Below are positions 43,534 through 52,546 of a stretch of DNA of 64,000 nt, piece after piece; the stretch's first letter is position 1; each line of letters opens with the position of its first letter. The DNA comes from Enterococcus moraviensis ATCC BAA-383 (lineage in GTDB: Bacteria > Bacillota > Bacilli > Lactobacillales > Enterococcaceae). Location: NCBI RefSeq assembly GCF_000407445.1, contig NZ_ASWB01000003.1, forward strand, positions 558,001 to 622,000, written 5' to 3'. A program made the position numbers and the translations under genes. The notes below the pieces were generated by a model. The model saw only the letters and a list, made by a program, of their open reading frames with translations. It was not told where the DNA came from and made no database searches.

Positions 43534-44319
43534 TTACCCCCCTATTTTACTTTGTGCTTTCCATGTTCCACTTTTGCGAATTTGATTCGCACTTTTGTTT
43601 GGCTTACCATCATCACTAAATGACGTTTTCGGAACATCGATCCACTTTCCTGACTTGCGAATCTGCCAAAATCCACCTGTGTTGTCGAGAGATTTCCACG
43701 CACCATTTTTCCGAATCGCCATTGGTCGGTAGTCATCAATAATATCTTTAAATTGGATATAGCTATATGCTAGAGGAAATGTATCATCCCCATAAATCGT
43801 TATTTTTAACCAAGTAATATTAGTTGCATCAAACGTATTTTTCGTAACATCGTTGTACCATGTTCCTCCAGAACTAGTTGCAGAATGTGGATTGTTCCAA
43901 CCAGCCATCGCATAAAGAGGCTGTGACCCATAATATCTCTGTTTCAATGGTTCTGTGAATGCATGTGTGTAAGGTGCACTCGCTGGATCTTCTGTTTGTA
44001 CAGTTGTTTTAGCCACAATCAATTGCCAGTCGTATTCAGCCCCTAAAGTACCTGCATAAACATAAGGTGTATAACTTCCTGTTGTCGCTCTAGTTCCATA
44101 AGCAACCAAGGAAAGACGTAATCTATACAAATTATCATTCACTTTTTCAGCTGTTATTCCTTCCCCATATCCACTTTCTTTAGGAAATCCTGGTGGATTT
44201 CCTGGCATTGCTTGAAACTGCGCTACGGTTGGCGCCCCAACAATATAAACATCTCCTGGAACGCCTGGATCATGACCCCAACTTCCTCGAATCGGAGCAT
44301 ATTTTTTTTCCGCCATCAT
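43534..44319 (-). CDS. Tail/baseplate protein with C-terminal IRKxGxW repeats
   Basis: This 261-residue protein starts at ATG 44319 or the next ATG; it overlaps the preceding gene's stop by one base and ends four bases before the lysin. The N-terminal part (about 1-190) is beta-rich and Tyr/Trp/Pro-rich. The C-terminal ~75 residues carry three short repeats: IRKNGAWKSLDN, IRKSGKWIDVPK and IRKSGTWKAQSK. Repeats of this type occur in phage tail proteins. A wall- or carbohydrate-binding role is a guess. No cysteines here, unlike its neighbours. Confidence 0.6.
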   Translation of the reverse strand: MMAEKKYAPIRGSWGHDPGVPGDVYIVGAPTVAQFQAMPGNPPGFPKESGYGEGITAEKVNDNLYRLRLSLVAYGTRATTGSYTPYVYAGTLGAEYDWQLIVAKTTVQTEDPASAPYTHAFTEPLKQRYYGSQPLYAMAGWNNPHSATSSGGTWYNDVTKNTFDATNITWLKITIYGDDTFPLAYSYIQFKDIIDDYRPMAIRKNGAWKSLDNTGGFWQIRKSGKWIDVPKTSFSDDGKPNKSANQIRKSGTWKAQSKIGG

Positions 44320-44900
44320 TATTCACCTTCTTTGAGTTCTTCTTTCAATTCTTCCTTCAATTCGGCTTTCAGCTGCTTCAATAATGCTGCATTGATTCCG
44401 CCAGCCAAATCATTTTCTGTTGATTTATTGTTAGTTCTAATATAATGAGCGCCATCTGGAGAGCCACCAAACAAGTTGATATTCCCACCAGCGATTCCTT
44501 TACCAGGAATAAATCCGCCTTCAAGGCCACCTTCCCAAACACCGATTTCTTTTAATTTTTCGATGATTTTTAGTAATGCATCTAGCATTTTCTCAATCAA
44601 TTCCCATTGTCCACATTCAGAGCAGATCAAGGCTTTATTCATCAATCGTTGATTATTTAAAAAATCCTGAATAAAGTCTTTAATATCGCACATATTAACT
44701 GCTGTAAGTTCTTCTCCTAAATAGCCTAACAAACAATCATTCATGTTATTTAAATCTTGGCAATTATTGTGTAAGACAGGTAATTTTGGATTCAATCCTG
44801 TATTTTTCTGTAGACTTTTACACTCTTTATCTGTGATCCCATGTAATACAAATTCTGGGCTGGTTGTTTTCAACTCTTCACACGCTTGGCAATCTGTCAT
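44319..44900 (-). CDS. Eight-cysteine tail-cluster protein, paralogue 3 (short)
   Basis: Starting at ATG 44900 (GAGAGG site) the product is 193 residues. The first ~105 residues repeat the eight-Cys domain of the two genes upstream: DCQAC, ITDKEC, LHNNC, MNDCL, VNMCD, CSECGQW. It then diverges: a Gly-rich region (about 120-165, EGGLEGGFIPGKGIAGGN) and a Glu/Lys helix (ELKEELKEELKEGE). The Gly-rich part resembles a fibre linker. The domain may fold around zinc or disulfides and join tail subunits. Confidence 0.65.
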   Translation of the reverse strand: MTDCQACEELKTTSPEFVLHGITDKECKSLQKNTGLNPKLPVLHNNCQDLNNMNDCLLGYLGEELTAVNMCDIKDFIQDFLNNQRLMNKALICSECGQWELIEKMLDALLKIIEKLKEIGVWEGGLEGGFIPGKGIAGGNINLFGGSPDGAHYIRTNNKSTENDLAGGINAALLKQLKAELKEELKEELKEGE

Positions 44901-44947
44901 TTTTTTCATCCTCTCTTTTGACTCTTCTTTTACATACCCCTAACTCT

Positions 44948-45868
44948 CTAAACATAGGGAGAAACGGGTGCTTTATTTTTATTAGCAAACTGAATTTTTA
45001 CATTGGCACGATCATCTAGCGAACTTGATACGCTATCGTTAAAGACTTCGAGAAATTGAATCCAACCACTGTCGCTACCTGGTGCAAGAACACCTTTCAT
45101 CCCAATATTGATTGTTTGGTTAATGCTCCATGTTTTATCCTCTGTCGTGTTATGTTTCACCTGAAATATGCGCGCTTCTTTATCACTTTTAACATATAAA
45201 TTGATCACAAATTCATTCACATCACTAACATGCTCGGATTTATATGTACAGTTATTCACTGTCACACTTCGTATTTGCCATTTCGCAGACAACCCACTTT
45301 CTTGTCCCATTCCAAAATTGACTTTGCCCGTTACACGACCTCGACCCAATCTTGTAGTGTAGGAACTATTTAACCAATCGGTCCAGTTAAAAACAAAATT
45401 CCCTGTACTTCTGTCAATCGAAACACTCATTTCTGGTGTGGAATAGTCGATTGTGTAAGTCGCATTTACCTCCCAATTTTGAGCGGCTAACGCGTCTAAA
45501 GCTGCCTCGACTTTTGCCATTTTTTTCCATAATTTATTGATTGAATCTTCCAGTTCATGAATTTTGAGCCACTGTCCACAATCACTACAAACCATTGCAT
45601 GATTCATCAATTGTAGGTTTGTCATTAATTGATCCATAAACTCTTTCCAATCACATACGCTCTGATCTGCTAAGGTATCCTTTAAAGCACCAATCAAGCA
45701 ATCGTTAAGATCATTTAAATCCTCACAGTTAGTATGCAGGACATCTAAATCAGGATTTAACCCTGTATCTTTTTTCAAACTGTTACATTCTTTTTCTGTA
45801 ATACCGTTTATGATAAAATTCGCTGCATAGTCTTTTAAATTGTCACATGCTGTACAATAATCAGCCAT
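44948..45868 (-). CDS. Eight-cysteine tail-cluster protein, paralogue 2
   Basis: ATG 45868 has the properly spaced AAGGAG; the ATG three codons earlier abuts it. The product is 306 residues. Eight-Cys helical domain (~1-105): YCTAC, ITEKEC, LHTNC, LNDCL, VCDWKEFM, CSDCGQW. A helix with HELEDSINKLWKKM follows. The C-terminal domain (~145-306) is beta-rich (VSIDRSTGNFVFNWTDW, LGRGRVTGKVNFGMGQESG) and has the same fold pattern as in paralogue 1, so both halves were duplicated. Suits a multi-copy ring or side-fibre of the tail tip. No known family. Confidence 0.68.
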   Translation of the reverse strand: MADYCTACDNLKDYAANFIINGITEKECNSLKKDTGLNPDLDVLHTNCEDLNDLNDCLIGALKDTLADQSVCDWKEFMDQLMTNLQLMNHAMVCSDCGQWLKIHELEDSINKLWKKMAKVEAALDALAAQNWEVNATYTIDYSTPEMSVSIDRSTGNFVFNWTDWLNSSYTTRLGRGRVTGKVNFGMGQESGLSAKWQIRSVTVNNCTYKSEHVSDVNEFVINLYVKSDKEARIFQVKHNTTEDKTWSINQTINIGMKGVLAPGSDSGWIQFLEVFNDSVSSSLDDRANVKIQFANKNKAPVSPYV

Positions 45869-45885
45869 TCTGTTCATCTCCTTTT

Positions 45886-46803
45886 CTAAATATAAGGTGG
45901 AACGGATGTCAGATTTTTATTGGAAAATCGAACCTGTCCGTCCACAATACTGCTCAACACTTTTCCTTGATCTTTAAAGGTAAAAATTTGTAACCAACCG
46001 CTATTTTGTCCAGAGTCTAAAACTCCTTTTAAATTGATAGGGATTGTTTTATTGATCTTATCCGTGAACGTTTCCAAGCTATTATGAGGACGCTCATATT
46101 CTAGCGTTCCACCTGAAATTGTTGGTACATAAAACTTAATGATGAATTCTAAGCTTCTGACATTCAATGATTGATATGTTACAGTATCCAAGGTCACACT
46201 TCTAACTTGCCATTTCGCATTCATCCCATTTTCTTGAGTCATGCCAAAATTGATTCTTCCGGTAAGTTTTCCTCGCCCCATTGGATTGGTGATAACAGAA
46301 CCGTTCATATCCCAATCAGTCCAGTTAAATTCAAAATATCCTGATCGATCAATATGAATCTTTAATTCTGGTACTTCAGATTGCACTAAACGGCGCACAT
46401 CAATTTCCCATTTTTGGGCAGCTAATGCATCTAATGCTGCTTCGACTTTCGCCATTTTTGCCCATAATTTATTGATTGAATCTTCAATTTCATGAAGTTT
46501 TGCCCATTGCCCACATTCACTACAGATCATGGCTTTTTGAATCGTGTATAAATTGTTCGTTAGTTCTTTCATGTACTCTTTCCAGTCACAAACAGTATAC
46601 GCAGGTAATTTGTCTTGTAACGAATGGAGTAAGCAATCCAACATATCATTGAGGTCTTCACAATTTTTATGCAATTCTTTCAAATCTGGGTTTAATCCCG
46701 TATCTTTTTGTAGGCTTTTACACTCTTTATCTGTGATGCCATTCTTCACAAAATTCGGTGCGTATTCTTTTAGAGCGCCGCAAGCTGTACAATAATCAGA
46801 CAT
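45886..46803 (-). CDS. Eight-cysteine tail-cluster protein, paralogue 1
   Basis: This 305-residue protein (start ATG 46803, AAAAAAGGAGGG upstream) has the eight-Cys helical domain (YCTAC at 4-8, ITDKEC, LHKNC, MLDCL, VCDWKEYM, CSECGQW near 98) and a helix HEIEDSINKLWAKMAKVEAA. The C-terminal beta domain (about 140-305) carries MGRGKLTGRINFGMTQENG. It is roughly half identical to paralogue 2, so the genes arose by tandem duplication. It follows the distal tail gene by 16 bases. I know of no assigned function; structural role in the tail tip is inferred from its place. Confidence 0.68.
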   Translation of the reverse strand: MSDYCTACGALKEYAPNFVKNGITDKECKSLQKDTGLNPDLKELHKNCEDLNDMLDCLLHSLQDKLPAYTVCDWKEYMKELTNNLYTIQKAMICSECGQWAKLHEIEDSINKLWAKMAKVEAALDALAAQKWEIDVRRLVQSEVPELKIHIDRSGYFEFNWTDWDMNGSVITNPMGRGKLTGRINFGMTQENGMNAKWQVRSVTLDTVTYQSLNVRSLEFIIKFYVPTISGGTLEYERPHNSLETFTDKINKTIPINLKGVLDSGQNSGWLQIFTFKDQGKVLSSIVDGQVRFSNKNLTSVPPYI

Positions 46804-46819
46804 GTATTTCCCTCCTTTT

Positions 46820-47902
46820 TTAAATCGTTAATCTGTCGACTTTGACATACACACAGGTCATTTCACAGCAATTATTGGTTTCGACGATGATGCCGTTCGT
46901 TCCATGATGAACACTAAAACCAAATGTACTGCCAATTGGTATCACTAATTGATTGATGTTGATGACTTTTTCTGAACAGCACTGATCTTCGAGATAATAA
47001 ATCTCACCGCTAGATGTCAAGGTCAATTTACCGTTATATTCGCCTAAAATTTGCATTGTGTTACCGTTCAAGGTAATCACTGGATCTTTCATCGCTCCGA
47101 TCAACGTGATTGTGAGCTTGTCACTATCCATGATCGTGTCACTGTAAAACTGTCCTGCAATAATATCTTTACATGGCTCTGCCTTACAGATTTTATGTCC
47201 AAGCATTTTTTCTTCAGACCAAATCTTTTTCCCTGCCTCACAGTTATAAATGATTTGATACGTATCACCACATTGGCTATAAAAAGCATTTGCGACGTCT
47301 TTTTTCAGTTCGCAAAGTGAGTTATCTCCAGTTAGAAAATCACATTCACAGACGCATTTTGGACACGGTTCATGTTTGGTTTGGGTGCACGAAATACAAC
47401 AATCTTGGCACTCATCGACTTCTTGAAAATCTAAACAGTCCATAAAATTACACGCTACATATGGTTTTAAGAAAACTTTTTTCGTGTCTGCTTTATGCCA
47501 AATTCCTTCGTATAAGACAAGATCGATATCAATATTGACAACATGTCGTTCCATTGAATAGGACTCACTGAAATCTTTGATAAAGGCATTCGTCCATAAA
47601 AGTTGTTCGCCTTCAATGGCCCATAACTTGCCTGCTTTGACGATATTCATGAAGACATAATCTTTGTAAAATTTCTTTTGATCACAACTCAATTTTCTTG
47701 TATCGAGTTTTAGCGTCATACTTAGTGACTGCTCCAGAGAAAACTGTTGCTTGGCTTTAAAATTGGCATAGCTTCCATGACCGAAGCTGTATTCTGTTGT
47801 ACCAGTTTTAAAACCGCCGCTAAGATCCGCTGATTGTAGCATTTCGTAGTTATCGATCACGAGATCGTTGAATTGGATGTACTTTCTGTTTAATATTGTC
47901 AT
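46820..47902 (-). CDS. Distal tail (Dit)-like protein with large cysteine-rich insert
   Basis: This 360-residue protein lies after the tape measure and before the tip genes, where siphophages encode Dit. The N-terminal ~140 residues look like a Dit/gp19.1-type domain (KYIQFNDLVIDNYEMLQSAD, a hexamer-forming beta fold). The C-terminal half is beta-rich, with GSTFGFSVHH. Between them (about 148-200) is a cysteine cluster: VACNFMDC, DECQDCCISC, EPCPKCVCECDF, SLC. I count 21 Cys in the whole protein, about 6%, far above typical structural proteins of this kind. ATG 47902 follows AAAGGAG. Metal binding or disulfide stapling is inference. Confidence 0.7.
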   Translation of the reverse strand: MTILNRKYIQFNDLVIDNYEMLQSADLSGGFKTGTTEYSFGHGSYANFKAKQQFSLEQSLSMTLKLDTRKLSCDQKKFYKDYVFMNIVKAGKLWAIEGEQLLWTNAFIKDFSESYSMERHVVNIDIDLVLYEGIWHKADTKKVFLKPYVACNFMDCLDFQEVDECQDCCISCTQTKHEPCPKCVCECDFLTGDNSLCELKKDVANAFYSQCGDTYQIIYNCEAGKKIWSEEKMLGHKICKAEPCKDIIAGQFYSDTIMDSDKLTITLIGAMKDPVITLNGNTMQILGEYNGKLTLTSSGEIYYLEDQCCSEKVININQLVIPIGSTFGFSVHHGTNGIIVETNNCCEMTCVYVKVDRLTI

Positions 47903-47943
47903 GATTTACTCCTTTCTTTGAGGTTGGTTAGATGTATAAAAAA

Positions 47944-47975
47944 GAACAAGAACAGCTGGGAGGCTGTTCTTGTTC
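47944..47975. terminator. Terminator inside the tail operon (after the lipoprotein remnant)
   Basis: GAACAAGAACAGC / GCTGTTCTTGTTC is a perfect 13-bp stem with a six-base loop and T residues on the minus strand. It would separate the tape-measure/lipoprotein genes from the Dit gene. Confidence 0.8.
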
Positions 47976-47977
47976 TT

Positions 47978-48150
47978 TTATTTATTGTTGTTGTAGTACC
48001 ATTGAGCAAACTCTAGAATTTCTTTGTCGGAATAGTCTAGGCTTTTCTCTCTAGTAAGATACACGTAGTTTCTTGATGTTATTTTTACACCTTGTTCTCC
48101 TAAATCTTCTTCCATTTTTTGATCTTCATTGTTAACTATATCTTCTGCAT
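47978..48150 (-). pseudogene. Remnant of a second copy of the tail-operon lipoprotein
   Basis: The frame ending at 47978-47980 encodes MEEDLGEQGVKI... then SLDYSDKEILEFAQWYYNNN, nearly identical to the C-terminus of the intact lipoprotein at 48163-48651 (SLDYSDKEILEFAQWYYNKN). The signal peptide and middle are missing, so it is a truncated tandem duplicate. Confidence 0.75.
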
Positions 48151-48162
48151 TTTTTTATTATT

Positions 48163-48651
48163 CTATTGATTTTTGTTATAGTACCATTGTGCAAACTCTA
48201 AGATTTCTTTGTCAGAATAGTCTAGACTTTTGAGAACTTTAGCCATGTCATTTATACTAGTATTGTCTACCGATGACTCAACTATCCTTCCTTTACTCAC
48301 TTCATAATATAGAGTATCTTTATCTTTCCCACTAATATTTCCCTTTAATCTGAGCATAATATTACGAATTTCATCTGGGTCATGTAACACATCAAACGTC
48401 ATATCAAAATAATCATAGTCTATTCCTTTTTCTCTAATAAAATATAAACTATCATCTATACTATTGATATTAATTTCTACGCCTTTTTCCTCTAAGTCCT
48501 CTTCCATTTGTTTCATCTGTTTATCTTTTTTTGTGGAAGAATCTTCTGTACTTACAGCTGTTTCTTTTTTTGGAGTTTTTTCTGTAGAACCACATGCGCT
48601 TAGTCCTAAAAGTGCTGTTAATGTTAATACGGATATTACTATTTTTTTCAT
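48163..48651 (-). CDS. Lipoprotein gene inserted between tape measure and Dit (moron-like)
   Basis: Starting at ATG 48651 (AGGAG) the product is 162 residues: signal peptide with lipobox GLSAC (Cys about 21), a charged linker (TPKKETAVSTEDSSTKKDKQ), then a domain with IREKGIDYDYFDMTFDVLHD and a helical end. The longer frame upstream has no ribosome site. A candidate promoter (TTAAAAT -10) lies just upstream, and a terminator follows, so it is an independent unit inside the tail operon. Some prophage lipoproteins next to tail genes, such as Ltp of phage TP-J34, block infection by acting on incoming tape measure; a similar role could protect the producer. That is analogy only. Confidence 0.72.
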   Translation of the reverse strand: MKKIVISVLTLTALLGLSACGSTEKTPKKETAVSTEDSSTKKDKQMKQMEEDLEEKGVEININSIDDSLYFIREKGIDYDYFDMTFDVLHDPDEIRNIMLRLKGNISGKDKDTLYYEVSKGRIVESSVDNTSINDMAKVLKSLDYSDKEILEFAQWYYNKNQ

Positions 48652-48759
48652 TTTCTCCTCATGTAACGTAAAAATAACTATTTGTATTTTAACATATATC
48701 ACTATAGAAAGAAACTCATTTTATGGTTAATATCTAGTATACGTTTATGCCTTAGATAC

Positions 48760-51700
48760 TTATCTTAAATAACGACTTGCTCGTTTCATAATATAATCAG
48801 CATTTCCACCAACTACATTTTGTGTTACTCTATTAGCATTATTTGTTGTATGGTTAATGTTATTGACGACGGTTGAAACTGCTGGAATAAGCATCGACTG
48901 AGTATTAAATCTACCCGTCAATGCGCTGAATGCTCCACGAACATCAAGATTATTTACTTTATTCATAAAATCAAGACCAAAGGTACTAACAGCGGCTCTA
49001 CGCTGAACAAATTCCCCTGGTGTTAACATGGCTGGTACAGTATCGGTACCTTTCTTTTTGAAAATACCCGCTAATCCACCAGAAGCATGAAACTCGACTT
49101 CACCACCTTGAGACTTAGTTGTTGCTGTTTTAACATTACTAAGCTCTTCGTTTATCGCCGTAGCCATTCCTCTGATTCCTTCTTTAAAACCATCAATTAA
49201 AGATGCACCTAGTGTATTTCCTAGTGTGTTAAGAGGTATTGAAAATTGTGCTTTAGATTCTTCTGTTGTAAGTTTGTTTATTGCATCTGTTAGTAGTGAG
49301 ATCATGTTTGCTACGCCCTCTGCAAAACCTGTTTTTAGGTTATTTCCATAGGTTTTACCGATCTCTGTAAACGTACTGTATTTTGCTTGAAGATTGGTAA
49401 TAAGTTGATTTATTTGCTCTAATATCTTTGTAGGAACCGCTACACCATTAAACCCTTGAAGAATTTGTTGACCATAACTTGTTCCAATTGGTAAAAATTG
49501 CCCTTCCAACCCTTGTAACATTGTTATCAACATATTGAATGATTGCAGTAAAGCATTGATTTGGTTAACTCCATCGGTAGCACTCTCAAGATTATTGATT
49601 TGGCCTACCGAGTTTGCAACATTTGCAATTGTTGTGTTTACAGCCTGAAAATCTACATTTTCAGCAGTAGTATTGAGATTGCCAAAACTACTTATAATTT
49701 GTATAAGGATATCAACAGCTGCTTTTATCTGTGATAACTCTTCAACCTTCAACATTTTTTCAAATATAGTTTTAAGACTGCCACTCCCTAAATTTTGGAT
49801 GATAAAATTAAGTTTCGAGATACGATCATTAATCATAACATCATTAAACTCATCTTTTACTAGACTATTCAATGATTCCATTAATGGAATCATTGCATCG
49901 ACAGAATTTTTAACTTCAGTCAACTCAGTTGTTTTTAGCATTTGACCAAACAGATCTAAAAGATTTGCTTTACCCATTTTTTCAATAGCTGCATTCACAT
50001 AGCCGATTTTTTCTGATACTCTATCTCCATCTAAAGGGATTTCCTGCAAAATAGCTAAATTTTTAGCTATTGCTACAACCTGTTGCATACTAGCCGCTGC
50101 TGTTTTTAAAGTAGATTCATCAATTTTACCATTAAATATACCCATTAAACCTGCAAATATACCTTTGTCTGAGTCTAGTAGCTCAATTGCTTTCTGAACG
50201 TCTGTAATTTTTTTTTCGATACTTGAATACGTAAATTTAAGTTTTTGTAATTGTGATAAGTTTTCTGCAATTTCTACTACTTTTTCTATTGAAGTAGCAG
50301 CTATTTTAAGATCTGAAGCTTCTATAACACTATCCAATAAATCTTCAAGAGTAGAGCCACTAAGTTCACCTAATACTTCCTTTATCTTTCTAATGGTTTC
50401 GCCTATCGTTTCAAAATTTAGTCCTTCAGTTACTTCATTTAGTTCTTTAAATTTACTACAAACTGTTATCAAAGAACCAATTGTACCAGTAACAATTTTT
50501 GTACTTGCCCATTCGTATAAATCATCAAGCAATTCGCCAAATGAAGCCCCTGTAAATAATGCTAATACACTCTTAATATTTTGAATTTTTTGAGAAATAG
50601 AAGCTAAAGCTGTTTCGTCTAATGCCTCGGCATCAAACTCTTTTAATTTTGTGGTTACAGATTTAAGTTGATCAATCAACATTATCAAAACTGTAGTATC
50701 AATAGCTTCTAATCCATGACCAAATAAATCTTTTAAACTAGCTCCTTTAAAAACTCCCAATACTTCTTTGATACTTTCTATTTTTATTTTAATTGCCTCA
50801 GTATCCAAAGGGATTCCTTGTAAAGTTGATAATGAATTAGCAATATCCACCATCTGAGTAACTATACCAGATAGTATCGATGTATTAATCGCTTCTGTAA
50901 AACTGTCAAATATCTCTCTTAATCCTACTCCGTCAAAAACAGTCAAAGCTTCTTGAATACTTCTTAGCTTTTGACTCACAGCCTCAGCATTAATTGGAAT
51001 ACCTTGCAACACATCAAAATCTAATGCAATGGCTACAAAACTGTCTACTGTACCAGATAGGGCACTACTGTCAGCAGATTTGAGTACACTTCCAAGCATT
51101 TCAGTAATACTACTACCTTTAATCATATCTAATACTTCTTGAATATTTTGAATTTTCTTTTTGATAACTTCAGATTGAATTTTCATTTTATTAAGCAACT
51201 CAAAATCTTTGGCAATATCAATAAATACTTTAATAGTCCTAGATACTACTTTTGTATTTAAAGATCCGAAAATATTCTTTATTAATGTTATCGGACTACC
51301 TAAAGAACTAAACTCTTTAATCACTTCAGCAATAACTTTTATCTTTTGCTTTACTTTATCAATATTCGTTGGTACTTTTTTATCAAGCTGACTAATAGCT
51401 TCAGAGACATGCATGAGTTCTGAGGCTAGTAAATAAACGGTTGCCAGACCAGCTCCTGCAATTAATGCTCCTACACCAGTTGCTACTAACGCTCCTACTG
51501 CAGCAACTATAATACCCATTCCACCAATAGCTATTCCAATACTAACCATTTTGGCAGTTACCTTCTCTAGATTTCCAGGAACTTTGTCATTAATTTGTTT
51601 TAATGCTTCTGCTGCTTTCATCAATAATTCTGTTATTGCCCATATTGACCCCAACCCAACTAGAGCCGCTACAGGATTTTTATCTGCAAGTTTACCCGCA

Positions 51701-52335
51701 ATGCCAACAAGAATACCCATTCCAGCTATTGCTATTCCCATGTTGAGTAGTTTAGGAGCTAAATTCTCTAAATTTGAGGGAACTTTATCATCTATCTGTT
51801 TTAACGCTTCTGCTGCTTCTCCTAGAAGTTTTGTGATGCCTCCAACGGTTTCAAGTCCTGCACTTGCTGTACCAGAAGACTTTCCTGCTAATTTACCAAC
51901 AATCCCAACAAGAATACCCATTCCCGTTATTGCAACCCCCATGTTAAGTAATTTAGGAAGTAATTTTCCTAAATTTGAAGGAACTTTATTGTTAATTTGT
52001 TCCATCGCTTCTGCCGTACTTCCTAACAACTGAACAATCTCACTAACTGCATCCATTCCTGTAACTAATACTCCTGAACCTCCTCCTGTCATTTCAGGAA
52101 CTTTATCACTGATACTTTCAAGAGCACCTGCTCCTTTTTGAATTGATTTAGCAGTATCACTTATAACGCTGAAACTTTTTACCTGATTTAATACCTTTTC
52201 AATTTTTTCAACATTAGGTTGAAAATTAGATTTGTCAATTTTCAACTGTTTTACTTTAGAGTAAAATTGAGATAGTTGCTGTTCTATGCCTTTTGCATTA
52301 CTTTTTATGTTTATCCCTATCTTTTCTATTGCCAC
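48760..52335 (-). CDS. Tape-measure protein
   Basis: This 1191-residue protein starts at GTG 52335 (AAAGGAGGC upstream). It shows the signs of a phage tape measure: long helical repeats of about 75-85 residues (for example VxGTVDSFVAIALDFDVLQGIPINAE, repeated with variation about ten times from 350 to 950), hydrophobic Gly/Ala-rich segments (about 135-310, e.g. LLNMGIAIAGMGILVGIAGKLA twice), and a C-terminal region with FKKKGTDTVPAMLTPGEFV, typical of tape-measure C-termini. At about 0.15 nm per residue it would set a tail near 180 nm. The highly regular repeats allow length change by recombination. There are no cysteines. Confidence 0.88.
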   Translation of the reverse strand: MAIEKIGINIKSNAKGIEQQLSQFYSKVKQLKIDKSNFQPNVEKIEKVLNQVKSFSVISDTAKSIQKGAGALESISDKVPEMTGGGSGVLVTGMDAVSEIVQLLGSTAEAMEQINNKVPSNLGKLLPKLLNMGVAITGMGILVGIVGKLAGKSSGTASAGLETVGGITKLLGEAAEALKQIDDKVPSNLENLAPKLLNMGIAIAGMGILVGIAGKLADKNPVAALVGLGSIWAITELLMKAAEALKQINDKVPGNLEKVTAKMVSIGIAIGGMGIIVAAVGALVATGVGALIAGAGLATVYLLASELMHVSEAISQLDKKVPTNIDKVKQKIKVIAEVIKEFSSLGSPITLIKNIFGSLNTKVVSRTIKVFIDIAKDFELLNKMKIQSEVIKKKIQNIQEVLDMIKGSSITEMLGSVLKSADSSALSGTVDSFVAIALDFDVLQGIPINAEAVSQKLRSIQEALTVFDGVGLREIFDSFTEAINTSILSGIVTQMVDIANSLSTLQGIPLDTEAIKIKIESIKEVLGVFKGASLKDLFGHGLEAIDTTVLIMLIDQLKSVTTKLKEFDAEALDETALASISQKIQNIKSVLALFTGASFGELLDDLYEWASTKIVTGTIGSLITVCSKFKELNEVTEGLNFETIGETIRKIKEVLGELSGSTLEDLLDSVIEASDLKIAATSIEKVVEIAENLSQLQKLKFTYSSIEKKITDVQKAIELLDSDKGIFAGLMGIFNGKIDESTLKTAAASMQQVVAIAKNLAILQEIPLDGDRVSEKIGYVNAAIEKMGKANLLDLFGQMLKTTELTEVKNSVDAMIPLMESLNSLVKDEFNDVMINDRISKLNFIIQNLGSGSLKTIFEKMLKVEELSQIKAAVDILIQIISSFGNLNTTAENVDFQAVNTTIANVANSVGQINNLESATDGVNQINALLQSFNMLITMLQGLEGQFLPIGTSYGQQILQGFNGVAVPTKILEQINQLITNLQAKYSTFTEIGKTYGNNLKTGFAEGVANMISLLTDAINKLTTEESKAQFSIPLNTLGNTLGASLIDGFKEGIRGMATAINEELSNVKTATTKSQGGEVEFHASGGLAGIFKKKGTDTVPAMLTPGEFVQRRAAVSTFGLDFMNKVNNLDVRGAFSALTGRFNTQSMLIPAVSTVVNNINHTTNNANRVTQNVVGGNADYIMKRASRYLR

Positions 52336-52486
52336 TTTTTTGCCTCCTTTCTAATTTCCTGCTAATAGAATAATAATGGTTCTAATCAACTGATAAAATA
52401 CTTCTAAAAAAACATCAATTGTTTACATTTTGATAACTATTATTCCGTAATCTAATTTTTAAGCTTTATAATAAAAAAAAACTATG

Positions 52487-52546
52487 CTATAATATATTCT
52501 ACTTTTTACTAAAATATTATGACATAAAAATAAGGAGAATTTTAAA
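52487..52546 (+). promoter_or_regulatory. Promoter region of the plus-strand lipoprotein
   Basis: TATAAT at 52487-52492 lies about 55 bases before the lipoprotein ATG; the -35 is weak. The ribosome site AAGGAG is at 52532-52537. The gene is read against the tail operon. Confidence 0.5.

Noticed and set aside
51551-52033. 160-codon plus-strand frame
   Set aside because: It is antisense to the repeated hydrophobic part of the tape-measure gene and repeats with it.
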